From Phaffia rhodozyma (lineage: Eukaryota; Basidiomycota; Tremellomycetes; Cystofilobasidiales; Mrakiaceae): DNA of 64,000 bases. Each line of letters begins with the position of its first letter. Position 1 is the stretch's first letter. A program made the translations under genes and the position numbers. The notes under the pieces are model-generated. The model searched no databases, was not told the origin of the DNA, and saw only the letters and a program-made list of their open reading frames with translations. The stretch lies in the NCBI GenBank assembly GCA_014706385.1, contig JACGZH010000002.1, forward strand, positions 62,001-126,000. Reading direction: 5' to 3'. This document shows, in pieces, positions 53,656 through 64,000 of this stretch.

Positions 53656-56600
53656 ATGATAGATCATCTGTTGGGTCGGCCGTCAGCCAAGTGGAGACGG
53701 ACCCAGGTGTTTCTGGTTCTGTTCTTCTGGCTAGGCTCGTTGTCCAGAACACCAGCGAACGGACCAAGATTTCTTGGAATCAGAAAATTCAACAGAGCCC
53801 TCGGTTCGTTTGTGACATGTCTTTTCAACTCTCGTTCGCAATGTAGTATAAGTCTTGAACACCACTCACAGCTAACGCCGTCTCATTCCGTTCCTCAGTC
53901 AGGTTCACACCGTACCAGATCGTGCTCTGCACGCTTACAGCCGTATATGCCATTCGTCATCTGGATCATATCATCGGTCTAGAGGGTTCGTTCAAGTCGT
54001 CTGGTCTTGTCTGCCTTTCTGCGTCAGTCTCTTACCGTTTTGCAACCCTTCACCTCTCATCATCGTCACTCAGCACCCGAACCCCTCGCGCGGCTGGTAA
54101 GCATCATTCGTTTAACCAAGCTGTCTCTTTCGGCGCGGCTGGTTGAACTTCTTCCTTTGAATGTGCTTCAAGTATGCTCCATCGTTCTACCGAGCGACAT
54201 GGATAGCAACCGCTTTTGATGCCGGCATTTCCTCCGCCCTCAGTGTCCGTCCTTTATGGCTCAGGGATCTATGCGGATTTGTGAGTAGTCCCCTCGACGA
54301 CCTCATTGAATGTGTTCTTCAAAATATAGATCAGGGCACCTGACCAACCGAAAGCTTGATCTAATCTTCTTCCCGACAGCTGTTTGGGTGCTATTACGCG
54401 GTGTATGCCGACGAAGCTGACGAAAAGGTCTGTCTCCTAGTATCCTCCATGGTCAGAAGCACTATCTGGCTCACCATCGCACACGACAAATGACAGCTTC
54501 GCAAATTCAGAGCGGTAGCCACAGTCGAGATGCTCAGAGCGTGCTGGGAGAAGCAAACGAACCCTTACGTATGCATTCATCTTTATCGTCGGCGTCTGTC
54601 TTCATGTTTATGTCTCTGTCAGTCGGCTGATGCACATATCAACCTGCACCATCCGACATCTGAAACAGCTCCGCTTGATCTCCGCGTCTCGTCGTCCGTC
54701 AATTCCGATTGTGAGGTCCCTTCTTCTCGCTCGTCCAAGCGGCTCGAAACCACCTATCAAGGCGCTCCTGTTCTTCGACGGAACTGTAGACGAGCTTGCT
54801 AGGTGCCGGGATGTGATCTTGGACTTTCCCGGTGGAGGATTTATCTGTATGGGACCGAATCACCATGAGGAACGACTCAGAAGATGGTCGAGAAGAGTCG
54901 GCAGAGAGGCGAGAGGACGAGGAAAGATAGTGGTGCTCAGTATCGATTATGGAAAGAGTCCGGAATGTGCGTACCGCTCAACCTTCCATTCTATGCTTAA
55001 CTACATATTGATCGACATGTTTTGAGCCTATAGACCCATACCCATGGGCTATCGAAGAATGTTTTGATGCGTACCTTGCGCTCGTCAAGTCAAAAGGTAG
55101 TGTCATAGGAATGAAATCTGGAGAAATCAACATGGTCCTCTGCGGTGACTCTGCGTTGGTACAATTCGCTCTTGTCTGACGGTTTTAAAGCTTACATCTC
55201 TGTACTGATCGATTTTCTTCTCTTTATTTCCTACCTCTCTTGCCGAAATCCCAGAGGGGCCAATATTGTAGCTACCGTGATGCTCAAGATTTTGGAACAT
55301 CCTGATCCGATTCCTACACCAGTCTCACTCTTACTGGCATATGCCTGCTTGGATTTCAACTTCACATGTATGATGGTTCTCATACCAATATCTAGGTTTA
55401 CTATGACAAGAAGTTGCAAACACTGACTAAAACCCCCATCTTCTGGTTATTTAGCTTGGATGAGCCCTGATAATTTGCGAGTGTTGAGATCCGAGCAGAG
55501 CTCTACTCATTTGCCTGGTATGGAAGAGGTTAAAGACCACCTGGTGAGGAGACTTTTGTTCGAGTTCACCTTTATTTCCCCTCACTTAATAAATCCTCCG
55601 AGTTGCTTGTCGACAGGCGCACCGATCACCACTTGCAGTCGTAGATGATATCGATCGGACGAGAACCCGACTCAGTAGAAAAAAGTCCTGGTCTCGCTCA
55701 ATCGGATCGCATCTCTCATTCTCACGGTCATCTATCGCTTCCTTGGAGAACAAAACAGATTTTGATATTGAGAAGAACTCCTCGGAAAAAGTCGAAGACG
55801 ATCTTGAGGACGAATGGAGGCCATTGAAAGAAAGAGTGAAAACGCCTATGGTCGTAGCTCCGGAGAATGAAGGGGAGGATTACCTCAGGCCTATAAAAAC
55901 GCAGTCTAGCGAGACGGAATTGTCGAGGTCGACGCGATCAACGTTGACAGAGAAAGAAGAACAGGAAGGAACGTCTACCTCACAACACAACAAATCAAAC
56001 TCGGAGGCGAATCGGCCAAGTTTTACGAACGAAAAGGTTCGAAAGCAGAGAAAGAGCGCACCTATTGGGACAAGATTGACTATGACCAGTCGAAGTGGTT
56101 ATTTCCAGGACCGTATCATCTCTCCATCTATGGTCCGTCTCCTTCCTTCATCCAATCTCGAGCTGAGGCCCACTAACCTCGACTGATCTTTGTGGTATGA
56201 CGACAGATGCGGGCAATGGCTATCCTCTACATCGGCCCAAAACAGAACCCAGATTTCCAGACAGATTACTATATTTCTCCTATTCTTGCTCCCTCAGCTC
56301 TCCTTGCTTTGTTTCCGCCCGTGCTCATGATCTGTGGCGAGAAGGATCCGTTCGTAGATGATACTGTCATCTGGGCTGGTCAGTCTCTCCAGCCTTATCC
56401 AATCTTACTGTAGTCTTGATCTCTCACTTTATAAGTTCAAGGGCTGACCCTCTAGTTTTATGAGCAACAGGCCGGATCAGGGAAGCTAAACGGGCGCGAA
56501 AAGCAGAAGCCGCGAGGCAGGCAGAAGCTAGAGATGCTATAGACCAAGAGTCGCTCATGATAGGTCGCAGCCGATCTGGCTCCGTTGAGATCGATGTGAA

Positions 56601-57790
56601 CAATGATCAGAATTTTGCCTCGGCGGTAAAGGATACAATCTTGGAGGAGGAAGAAGAGGATTGGGTCCAAGTCAAGATCTTTGAAGGATGGTGCGCTTCT
56701 TTCATTTTTCACATTCATGTTGTGAGAACTCGGTCGGATGTTGTCTAACTCACTTTCTCCATATTGATTTCAGGGGTCATGGTAAACACTGATTTCTTCA
56801 ATCAAATTACGAAAGTAAATACCCAGCTCATAACTTGTGCTTTCTTTCCATCAAACAGGGTTTTTGCAGATGGCTACTCTCAGTGAGCCCACATAATTTT
56901 CCTCTTCTTTCATGATACTTGTTCAGCTCTACTCTATCGCACTCTCAATCGCTTACTCACACACGGTCTTTCGGGGAAAAAAAGTGTCGGAAATGGATCA
57001 AGTTTACACTGAGCTTGCAGACTGGATGGCGTGCACGTTTGCCAACTTGTCGGCTTCGCCACAATCGGTTACGCCTCTTGGTCCAGGGACCCCCTTTGCA
57101 TCGGAGGAATCGTCTAAAGGTTTCTTCGCTTCTCTCTTTTCATCCCGAAAAAGTCCTCTGAAGAGGGAGCCGTCTGTCGTTGGTTTGGCTACACCGAGGC
57201 GAAGAGAGCCCTCGACGTTTCTCGTCATTCCTCCTCCGACCACATCTTCTTCTTACCCAGACCCTGGTGAATTGTCCTCTCAAGATCCGTCTAATATGAC
57301 AGAAGACGACCTAGTCATATTCACTCCCAAACAATGTCGGACGCCTCCTACTCCAGTTTCTATACTTAAGAAGGCGCGACAAGCCGCCGAGATTCAGAAG
57401 TTAACCCCTGATGAACAGTCAGATCAAGAAGCGCACCCTGGCCGTGCCAATGAAAGGAATCGACCTGGTCCAAAAACGTTTCCTTCGATTCTGGCTTCGG
57501 CGCTCTCAAGGTCTTCCTCGGCAACTCATGGATCTGGAACTGGATCTTTCCGATCTTCATCGGTCCCGCCTTCGTTTATCTCTGCTCCCAGGTTCACACC
57601 AGCTGGTTCGATCACACCTCAGACGCCCTTGAATCTGTCGAATGCTAAAAACGGGGCAGGCGGTGGAAGTGGAGGAGGTGAAAACAAGCTAAGCGATGTG
57701 GTTTCTCATCTGAATGAGAAAGAACTAATGAGAAGAAGGAGGGAGGAAGCAGTTTTTGGGATGGGTGATGTAAGCGGCGAGAGGTTTTGA
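53656..57790 (+). CDS. Hormone-sensitive-lipase-type alpha/beta hydrolase
   Basis: Lipolytic enzyme of the HSL/GDXG family. The N-terminus has hydrophobic segments (VFLVLFFWLGSL, IVLCTLTAVYAI, ALSVRPLWLRDL) that may anchor it to ER or lipid-droplet membranes. The oxyanion region reads VILDFPGGGFICMGPNHHEE, with DFPGGG in place of the usual HGGG. The nucleophile elbow is VLCGDSAGANI (Ser). An inserted, charged, likely disordered block of about 170 residues follows HLPGMEEVKDHL. The fold then resumes with YYISPILAPSALLALFPPVLMICGEKDPFVDD (catalytic Asp), and an 8-nt microexon carries the His codon in FEGWGHGFLQM. The C-terminal tail of about 280 residues is Ser/Pro-rich (SPLKREPS, TPPTPVSILKK) and suggests phosphoregulation. 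More than ten exons; TGA at 57788. Substrate unknown: acylglycerol or sterol ester are the family's usual ones. Confidence 0.83.
56774..56781 (+). other. 8-nt microexon of the lipase gene
   Basis: GGGTCATG lies between an AG acceptor (ATTTCAG) and a GTAAAC donor. Its bases complete a Trp codon, then give Gly, His and the first base of Gly, so splicing it in yields EGWGHGFL. Skipping it would shift the frame by two bases and lose the catalytic His. Confidence 0.75.
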
Positions 57791-58079
57791 TCGTAGCTGA
57801 AAGCCAAAGAACCCATGCTTATCCGGATCAAGTTAGGTCTAGACCAGCTATATAATGCTCACATAGGAAAAAGCAATTGGTGGAAGAACGTGGCTACATT
57901 CTCCTGTATCATCATCCTTTCGGTTACCAAGCCTGCGTTGTTGTAATGAGACACGAAAGGCGCCTGCTTCAAAAAGCATCTGACATAACATCCTCAACAT
58001 TGGCATCCATATATATATATATATACAACAAATCCATGAGATCTTGTACAAGGGGGCTACGTCTCCTGCGCACTGTCCG
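57791..58079. other. Convergent 3' intergenic region lipase / RIM23, with (AT)n
   Basis: About 290 bp between convergent stops. It contains a short (AT)n run at about 58009-58025. No gene seen. Confidence 0.5.
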
Positions 58080-59997
58080 TTAATAGTATCCTCCACTTGT
58101 CACTCCTCCAGTATCTGCATCCTGGTTCAATCCTCTCAGAGTCATCTTATCCAGGGCCCCTTCCAAATCCACTCCACTTCTTGAGATGTATCCCTGACTT
58201 CCAGGTCCAAAGGTCGGACAAGGAGGAACAAACTTTTTGAGCGAGAGGACGGCTCGACCTGTAGGGATCTGAGAAAGAAGTGAAGACAAAGTTGGGATAG
58301 GAACGAAATATATCTTTGTATTATATTTGGGCAAATGGCGCGTATCGATGAAGAGAACGGTTGCTGTTAGTTTATCAAGAAATATGTGATGCAATAGAAA
58401 GCTACTGGGCAGGCAAGATGAAAGGAGCGGACGAACCGTTTGGTTGGCTTTCTCGTAAGCTCTTAGGAAAGACTCAACGATGATCTCCTCATCCGCCCAT
58501 TTTTCTCTCCTCTCCTTCTTTTCTTCTTTTCCCTTCCCTTTCCCTTTTCCGATCCCTCCCAGAATTCCACTTGCGTTCAAGCCTCTCCCCTCTGAAGAGC
58601 CATCAGCCAATATCTTTTTGGATTCCCTTAACCAGACGATTGCTTCTCCGATCCGTTTGTGATCACCAAATTCACCAGCGTCGATGCCTAACCATTTTCT
58701 GCTCATAGCTTCTGCGAACGATTTCCCGTCCTTGACGTATTTTATCAGCTCGTCGATCGGTGAATCCGTAGCAAGGGAAGAAGAGGTGGATGATGTCAAG
58801 GAAGATGAAGAAGAGAGGATAAGCGTGTGGGATAGTGAATAAAGGGAGAGGACGTTGAGGTATAGCTTTGCGAGAAGGGAAGGGGATGGATGGGGTTTAG
58901 GAAGGGGAGGGCCAATATGAAGGACACTCGAGATCGATGGCGCCAACAGCTTACGGATAGAGAGCAGTTGGGCATCAGCCAGAAGCATCCTACAAAAAAG
59001 ATGGTACATGCAAGTCATACGATCGAACCAAATGGAAAGGTGAGTTGATGTTCATGAGATGACGAAAACAAGAAAACAAAAAGGGACAGAAAACCCTACT
59101 TGGAAAGACCCAAAGCAAACGCTTTACTTCCTTCGACCGGTCCCTTCCCCCTCCCTGAACCTCCTCTCTGAACTCGGTCCCTCTCCCATTCGCCAACGAC
59201 GTTCTCCGCGGCGTACTCTGCCACTCCGGCTGCTCGACAGAGGAGATCCGCTGCTTGGCCCAGCCGTTCGTCCTTCTTCTTTCGCTCAGCCGTCGGTAAC
59301 GCCAAGTCGAGTTCATAAGCGCGGGAAGATGCAGAAGATGAGGAAAATGTTGATGCCGTCGTCGAAACAAGCGAGAGAACGATGGAAGTTGATAGATTGG
59401 CAAGCGCGTAGGTGTATGTCAACAAGACAAAAGTCTCCTCCGCCAAGAATGATGATAGGCTCAGGCGCGATGGGTTCGGACTGAATGACTGTGTACACGT
59501 CGCTCGCCAGGAAAACACTATGAAACGAAGTATGATAACAAGATCCAGATAGCTTATCAGAAGTGTATCGTCAGGTGTGAAGAGCAAAAACCATAGGACT
59601 TGAAACTCGCCTGGTTCGTTACCAAGTAGGAGATCATCCACTTTAAGGGAATTCGTGATCGAAATCAAACAAGGCAGGTAATTCTCAACAGCCTGGTTGA
59701 GCATGGATATCACCAAAGATTAATTCAGTTTGTGACTTTTGACATGGATAGTCTGAACTTTCATGAACAAAAAGACGGATATTGGCGAGAACAACAAGAA
59801 CGAACGTTGAATACGGCCAAAGCATCCTTCTCTCCATCACCAGTTCGTCTCTCTGTCTTCAGAATTCCTCGAAGGGCAGTCCGATGGTTGGTGGCCTCTG
59901 TAAGATGGGTATCAAGGTTCTGATCTGATCCATTGATGAGAAAAGAAGAAAACGCAAGCGATCCTGTCGTGGGAATCGGAAAGAGGAACGTGGCCAT
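58080..59997 (-). CDS. RIM23: pH-response regulator PalC / Rim23 (BRO1-domain protein)
   Basis: BRO1-domain adaptor that links the pH-sensing complex to ESCRT-III in the Rim/Pal alkaline pathway. Exon 1 (ATG at 59997) is MATFLFPIPTTGSLAFSSFL... with LTEATNHRTALRGILK. The next exons carry AVENYLPCLISITNSLKVDDLLLG, SFSWRATCTQ (as in PalC), EETFVLLTYTYALANLST and AADLLCRAAGVAEYAAENVV, the typical PalC BRO1 core. MLLADAQLLSIRKLLAPSIS and LAKLYLNVLSLYSLSHTLI follow, then an Arg/Lys-rich GKGKGKGKEEKKERREKWADEE stretch and FLRAYEKANQTV. The C-terminal part reads GRAVLSLKKFVPPCPTFGPGS, ending GGVTSGGYY (TAA at 58080). Six or so exons, about 480 residues. It shares a 233-bp divergent promoter with FSH1. 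The related Bro1-family proteins Rim20 and Bro1 are longer, so PalC is the best fit. Confidence 0.83.
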
Positions 59998-60230
59998 CAG
60001 AACTTGGGTCGAAGATTGAATGTATCGTAGTCGATGATGTTGGATGTCGAATGTTGAACATAAACCCGGAGATCCGAAGATTACGGAGAAAATGCGGGGA
60101 CTTCCGTTCTCAAACTTTTTTCTTCTTGAACATACTCTTGCTACTTCTTTCCAACCAACGACACCCACAGCGAACAAGAACGGGAAGAAGACTGCCTCCT
60201 TTCTTGAGATTCAGTAGAACTATAGTGAAC
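59998..60230. promoter_or_regulatory. Divergent promoter RIM23 (-) / FSH1 (+)
   Basis: 233 bp between divergent starts. No specific site recognised. Confidence 0.45.
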
Positions 60231-61798
60231 ATGATGCGAATTTTAAGTGAGTTGTGGACGACTGGTTGTTCGTATCCGTCATTCCGACGTTGACGATTCG
60301 TCATACCTTCGGTGCGATCATATTCGTGCTCGTGCGAGCTCAGCCCTCCCTGGGTACACCCAAGTAGGTATCTTCATTCATCAGCAGATCACGTATAGAT
60401 CAGTGAAATTGACCGCACAAATACTTAACGCACATCAGAATGCAATCATCCTTTCCAAACGTATGGGCGCACTCCGAAAGACATGCGGAAAGAACATTGA
60501 GTTTGGTTCGTTTCAAAGGGTTATTACCTAGCGAAGGTGACCCAGACGCATCGAGCTGACCTATACATTCTTCACTGTGTCCATCAGTTTTTGTCGATGT
60601 AAGTGTCTCTACCCTTCTTTCGAAAAGCGCCTGCTTGCTCTTAGATCTTTAATTGAATGCACCGTGATGTTCTTATCGGCCGTGTAGCCTCCACATATCG
60701 TGCTGAACCCTTCGTTCGGCGGAACGCTCGCCGACTTTGACTCATCTGCTACAACCTCGAAGGGAGAGATGACCCCAGAGACGACTCCTCGGTCTTGGTG
60801 GGAGGTCGAGCCGGACAAGAAGGAAAACTTTGTCGGCTATGATGAGGCTGTCAGATATTTGAGGGACTTCATCGAAAAGGATGAGAAGGGGTTTGATGGT
60901 GTCATGGGATTCTCTCAGGTATGTATAAATCTATCGCCCTGATAGCAGTTTGGGATTAAATCCGTCTGATTTGGAAATTTATTTCTGTTCTCTTTGAAAC
61001 GATAGGGTGCTGGAATGGCGGTAAGTACACATATCTCAAACAACTAGCTTCAGATATAAGTACAATGAGACTGATCGATCTTATATAAAAACGGTTCTCA
61101 AGGCTCTGCTGTGTTCACTGATCAACAAACCTAGTGTTCACCCGCTGTTTTCGACCTCCAAGATCAACCCTTTCAAATGTTTGTCTCTTTCAGCAATTCT
61201 ACCCTTTTCTAGAGAAGGAGTCAGACTGATCGATTGCCAATGCAGTCGCTATCTTCGTCGGTGGTTTTGTGCCGAATGCAAAGAACCTTGGTCTTGAGAA
61301 GTACTTTCCTATCGACGGAAATACAGCTACCTTGCACATCATCGGCAAAGTGGATGTGATCATCAGCGAGGCCAGAAGTCTTGCTCTGGCAGACAATTGC
61401 GAGGATTCGGTCAGTATTTCATCTCGCCTCGGTCGAATGTGTTCGTCCAATACATCATCCACTCACTGCTTTTTTTCAACCTCCATACGGATTGTAGAGG
61501 GTCGAGTATCACGACGGAGGTAAGAGTTTTGTTTTATAACTGCTAATTACATATCACCTTGATACCCGGTTCTTACCTTACATTGTTTATCTGTTTACGA
61601 CAAACCTTCGTCCCCTCTCCAGGTCACTTTGTCCCCTCAAAAGCCAGCTACCGAAACTTCTTCAGAGATTACATCAGCTCGTTTGAGGAAGGTGGCTCCC
61701 AAGGAGATGTCCCTTCACCCGTGTCGGCCACTCCCACGCCAGTGAGTGGCCGATCAGCCGCGGGCTCGCCTGAGCCTACTCCTGCTCCCAAAAGATAA
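60231..61798 (+). CDS. FSH1: FSH1-family serine hydrolase
   Basis: Small alpha/beta hydrolase of the fungal family of serine hydrolases (related to human OVCA2), with unknown natural substrate. Exons were read as 60231-60246, 60344-60363, 60439-60505, 60588-60598, 60688-60918, 61006-61020, 61103 onwards, and two more. The joined start reads MMRILTLPGYTQNAIILSKRMGALRK, where the family usually has LHG at the first loop; here it is LPG. VFVDPPHIVLNP follows, then WWEVEPDK, FDGVMGFSQ-GAGMA (nucleophile Ser, the elbow split by an intron), ALLCSLINK, FAIFVGGFVP, LHIIGKVDVIIS (Asp) and VEYHDGGHFVPSK (His). A Ser/Pro/Thr tail ends PTPAPKR, TAA at 61796. About 260 residues, the usual length. The many very short exons are a notable feature. 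Confidence 0.88.
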
Positions 61799-62386
61799 TA
61801 GACGAATCTGTTTTTCGGGCCAATACACATATGTACAAGTGTCTGGGATAAAATGAATATCAGGAAGTCGTTGTGTTGCTTGGTGTGTCTCAAGTGTATG
61901 CGCTCATGGCTAAGCCTTGACAAAAAGAGAGGACTAGACTTTTGAGAAGATAATTGGGAAATTAGTTGGAAAACTGTAATAAATTTCGTAATATACTTTT
62001 CAGCTGAAAACCATCACCAACCTTCCATCCATCCACTACCCAGGATTGACCTTCACCCGTTTGTATCCCCTATCTTGCCTTCCTACAGTTCACCTATAGG
62101 CCATCCAGCATTCTTCCCGTCAGGCCTATCGTTTCCATCCGGTCGGGCTCTGTGTGTTTGCCTTGGTTGGTCCCGTCCACCTGCTCTTCTCGCCGATGGC
62201 TCTCCCAGACGCGCAGCAGACGAGCATCCGTATACATACACACGCTGTTTATATTCAACATCTCCCTTTCCGAACTTTCTTTTTGTTCTTTTCCTCTTTC
62301 CACATACTTCCCGTCCGAACAGAAACCCACAGACGCTGGGCCTCAAGACGTTTCAAAGATTTCTCGCACTTCATCGATTTCGCCTA
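61799..62386. promoter_or_regulatory. Intergenic region FSH1 to SPT7, SPT7 promoter and leader
   Basis: About 590 bp between tandem genes. The part from about 62010 onwards is C/T-rich. An ATG at about 62188 opens a short frame (MALPDAQQTSI...) that could splice to a downstream Ser-rich exon, but it does not continue in phase with the conserved SPT7 exons. I treated it as leader. Confidence 0.45.
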
Positions 62387-64000
62387 ATGAAGGTTCGCTC
62401 CCAACAATCTTTTTGTCTCTGGCTTACTTGTTCATCGACACAAGTTCTTTCAGCCCTTCACCCAATATGGGTCGTTCGAGCCCAGCCTTTTTTTTTGATT
62501 GAACACGGTTTGATTTTTACGTTTCTTTCATCTTTTTCTCGCAACAGTATCTTCTTCAAGCGCTCGAAAGCCGGCATAGTCGGCTTTCAATCAGCGATCA
62601 AGATCTCAAACAACTCCTAAGCGACGTGAAAGATGGAAGGGTAAGGTGTTCTTCTCTCAGTTCACAGCTGGGCTGGTCCTGTTGAACTGACATGATATCA
62701 TATTTTGACCGACCAAAGGAAACGAGGGGAAGCGATGATTGGTTCGAGAGTTTAGACAAGGTCGTTCAAGAACTGAGATCAACCGTACGTAGCTCCGTCT
62801 TTCAATGTTTCAGCGGAAAAACGCCCTCATGTCGTGGATCTTGCCCGTGACGTGCCGCTGACCGTGCTACCATCATATCTATGTGCGTCGACGCGTCGAC
62901 TTTGTTCTGATTCGTTGGTCTGAAACGACGGAACCACTTGATGCGCACTTCTACAGCCTGAAGGTCACTGGTTTCTCAAACCTGTGTCGAAGAAGGACGT
63001 GCCAGACTATCACACCAGTGAGTTGTTTCTCCCTTCTACTCTGCTCTTGATGTTTCATGTCTCGTAGAACACATCCTCACGCATGTCTTTCGGAAACCTA
63101 GTTGTCAAACACCCAATGGATCTAGGAACAGTCGCTAAGAAAGTTAAGGGGAAGCAGTACAAGACCAAACAGGAGTTCAAAGACGATTTGAATCTTATAT
63201 GGGATAATTGTTTGCTCTACAACACGTCGACCGTATGTCAACTATCATTTCCTTGTCCACCGTGCTTAGCACTGAATAGAAGTCGCGCATGATTTCTTGT
63301 ACTGACATCCCGAATCATTCAGGTTCATCCCATTCGATCTAATGCTATTCTGATGAAACGAAAAGCCGATCACCACCTGGACTTCCTCATCGATGCAGCG
63401 GCTTCTAAGCCAGATCCGTTGGCTGGATTAGATTTCAAAGACGAAGACGATAGCGAAGACGAACACGCAAACAAGCGATCAAAAACAGCAGGAGGTGCTG
63501 CAGAACCGACAGCAGCTATCATAAAGCGGGACAAAGATGGGGCAAGAGGAAGAAAACCTGCTAGAGTGGGTTCGATTTTCATTCTGGATATTCCCGCCGG
63601 AAGAGAACACTTACTTGTTTCTTTTGACGACCAGTCTGGATTAAGTCAGATGACCTCACAATCCCGCCCGATGTCTCCTCCTCTTTCATCCCAACCACTA
63701 CTTCAGAGGACGTCCACCTCGATGGTCGATTTTTACCAACTCGACTCTGCCCTTCTTGATACGTCTCAACCTGTCGCCGGCCCTTCTCGAATTCCTACTC
63801 GAAATTCCCCGTATATCGTTCCAAAGACTCGAAGCTCGGGTTTGAGGAAAGCCAGGGAGGTTCTTGAGGGTCATAAAGCGCCATGGGACCATCGCTCAAC
63901 CAAGGATGTCTCTCTGTTATCTATAGGATCAAAGGAGGCTGGATATGACGGGACGCCTGGCGCTGGTGCTGGTGCTGGTGCTGGTGCATGTTCTGGCACT
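62387..64000 (+). CDS. SPT7: SAGA subunit Spt7 (bromodomain), partial at window edge
   Basis: Scaffold subunit of the SAGA histone acetyltransferase complex. The first coding exon is 6 nt (ATG AAG); the second (62548-62640) gives [28 protein letters not shown], in phase. Next come [47 protein letters not shown] and [29 protein letters not shown], then [21 protein letters not shown]. This is the Spt7-type bromodomain with its conserved YN acetyl-lysine Asn. A charged linker, [12 protein letters not shown], and a Ser/Pro/Gln region follow. The window cuts the gene in a Gly-Ala run, so the histone-fold part is outside. The acceptor of the bromodomain exon is at about 63101 (ACCTAG). Spt7 is preferred over other bromodomain proteins because of the VSKKDVPDY and KQYKTKQEF blocks. 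Confidence 0.85.
63961..63986 (+). repeat. (GCTGGT)n repeat coding Gly-Ala
   Basis: GCTGGT units in the SPT7 coding frame give alternating Ala-Gly; the run is close to the window edge. Confidence 0.8.

Noticed and set aside
62188..62386. Alternative upstream SPT7 start (MALPDAQQTSI...)
   Set aside because: It can be spliced to a Ser-rich exon, but that exon then joins the conserved YLLQALES exon out of phase. The ATG at 62387 joins in phase.
62890..62905. GTCGACGCGTCGAC palindrome containing ACGCGT
   Set aside because: Lies within an SPT7 intron rather than a promoter; a lone copy, so not called a regulatory site.

Overview
The window is nuclear DNA of an intron-rich basidiomycete yeast. 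Nearly every gene is broken by many introns of about 50-150 bp, with GTRNGT-type donors and AG acceptors. The protein set (PalB/Rim13, PalC/Rim23, SAGA Spt7, GH31 glucosidase II, fungal GH29 fucosidase, YDR061W-like ABC ATPase) fits a Tremellomycetes-like yeast such as Cryptococcus or Phaffia relatives. That placement is inference from gene style, not from a search. I saw no bacterial operons, CRISPR array, rRNA or convincing tRNA gene, transposon or viral gene.

Layout: RIT1 (+, initiator-tRNA ribosyl-phosphate transferase), GCV3 (-, glycine cleavage H protein), an F-box/LRR protein ending in a CaaX box (+), a Zn2Cys6 transcription factor (-), a DUF1776/Pbr1-like SDR (-), glucosidase II alpha (+), SMC3 (+, with a striking MCB cluster upstream), an F-box-like cysteine-rich protein (-), PKA catalytic subunit (+), APC6/CDC16 (-), GH29 alpha-L-fucosidase (-), a twin-ABC ModF/YDR061W-like ATPase (+), a G-protein alpha subunit (-), calpain-like PalB/RIM13 (-), a hormone-sensitive-lipase-type hydrolase (+), PalC/RIM23 (-), FSH1-type serine hydrolase (+) and SPT7 (+, cut by the window edge).

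Functional themes are signalling (G alpha and PKA, both classical cAMP-pathway parts; PalB and PalC, both parts of the alkaline-pH Rim/Pal pathway), the cell cycle (SMC3, APC6, F-box proteins) and the secretory pathway or extracellular glycan hydrolysis (GH31, GH29). Several exons are tiny: an 8-nt microexon carries the catalytic histidine codon of the lipase, FSH1 has exons of 11, 15, 16 and 20 nt, and the first coding exons of SPT7 and PKA are 6 and 11 nt. The 46.4-48.1 kb stretch upstream of the G alpha gene is packed with microsatellites and short tandem repeats.

Gene spans below run from start codon to stop codon and include introns. Exon joints were read by eye from splice consensus and family similarity, so individual junctions may be off.
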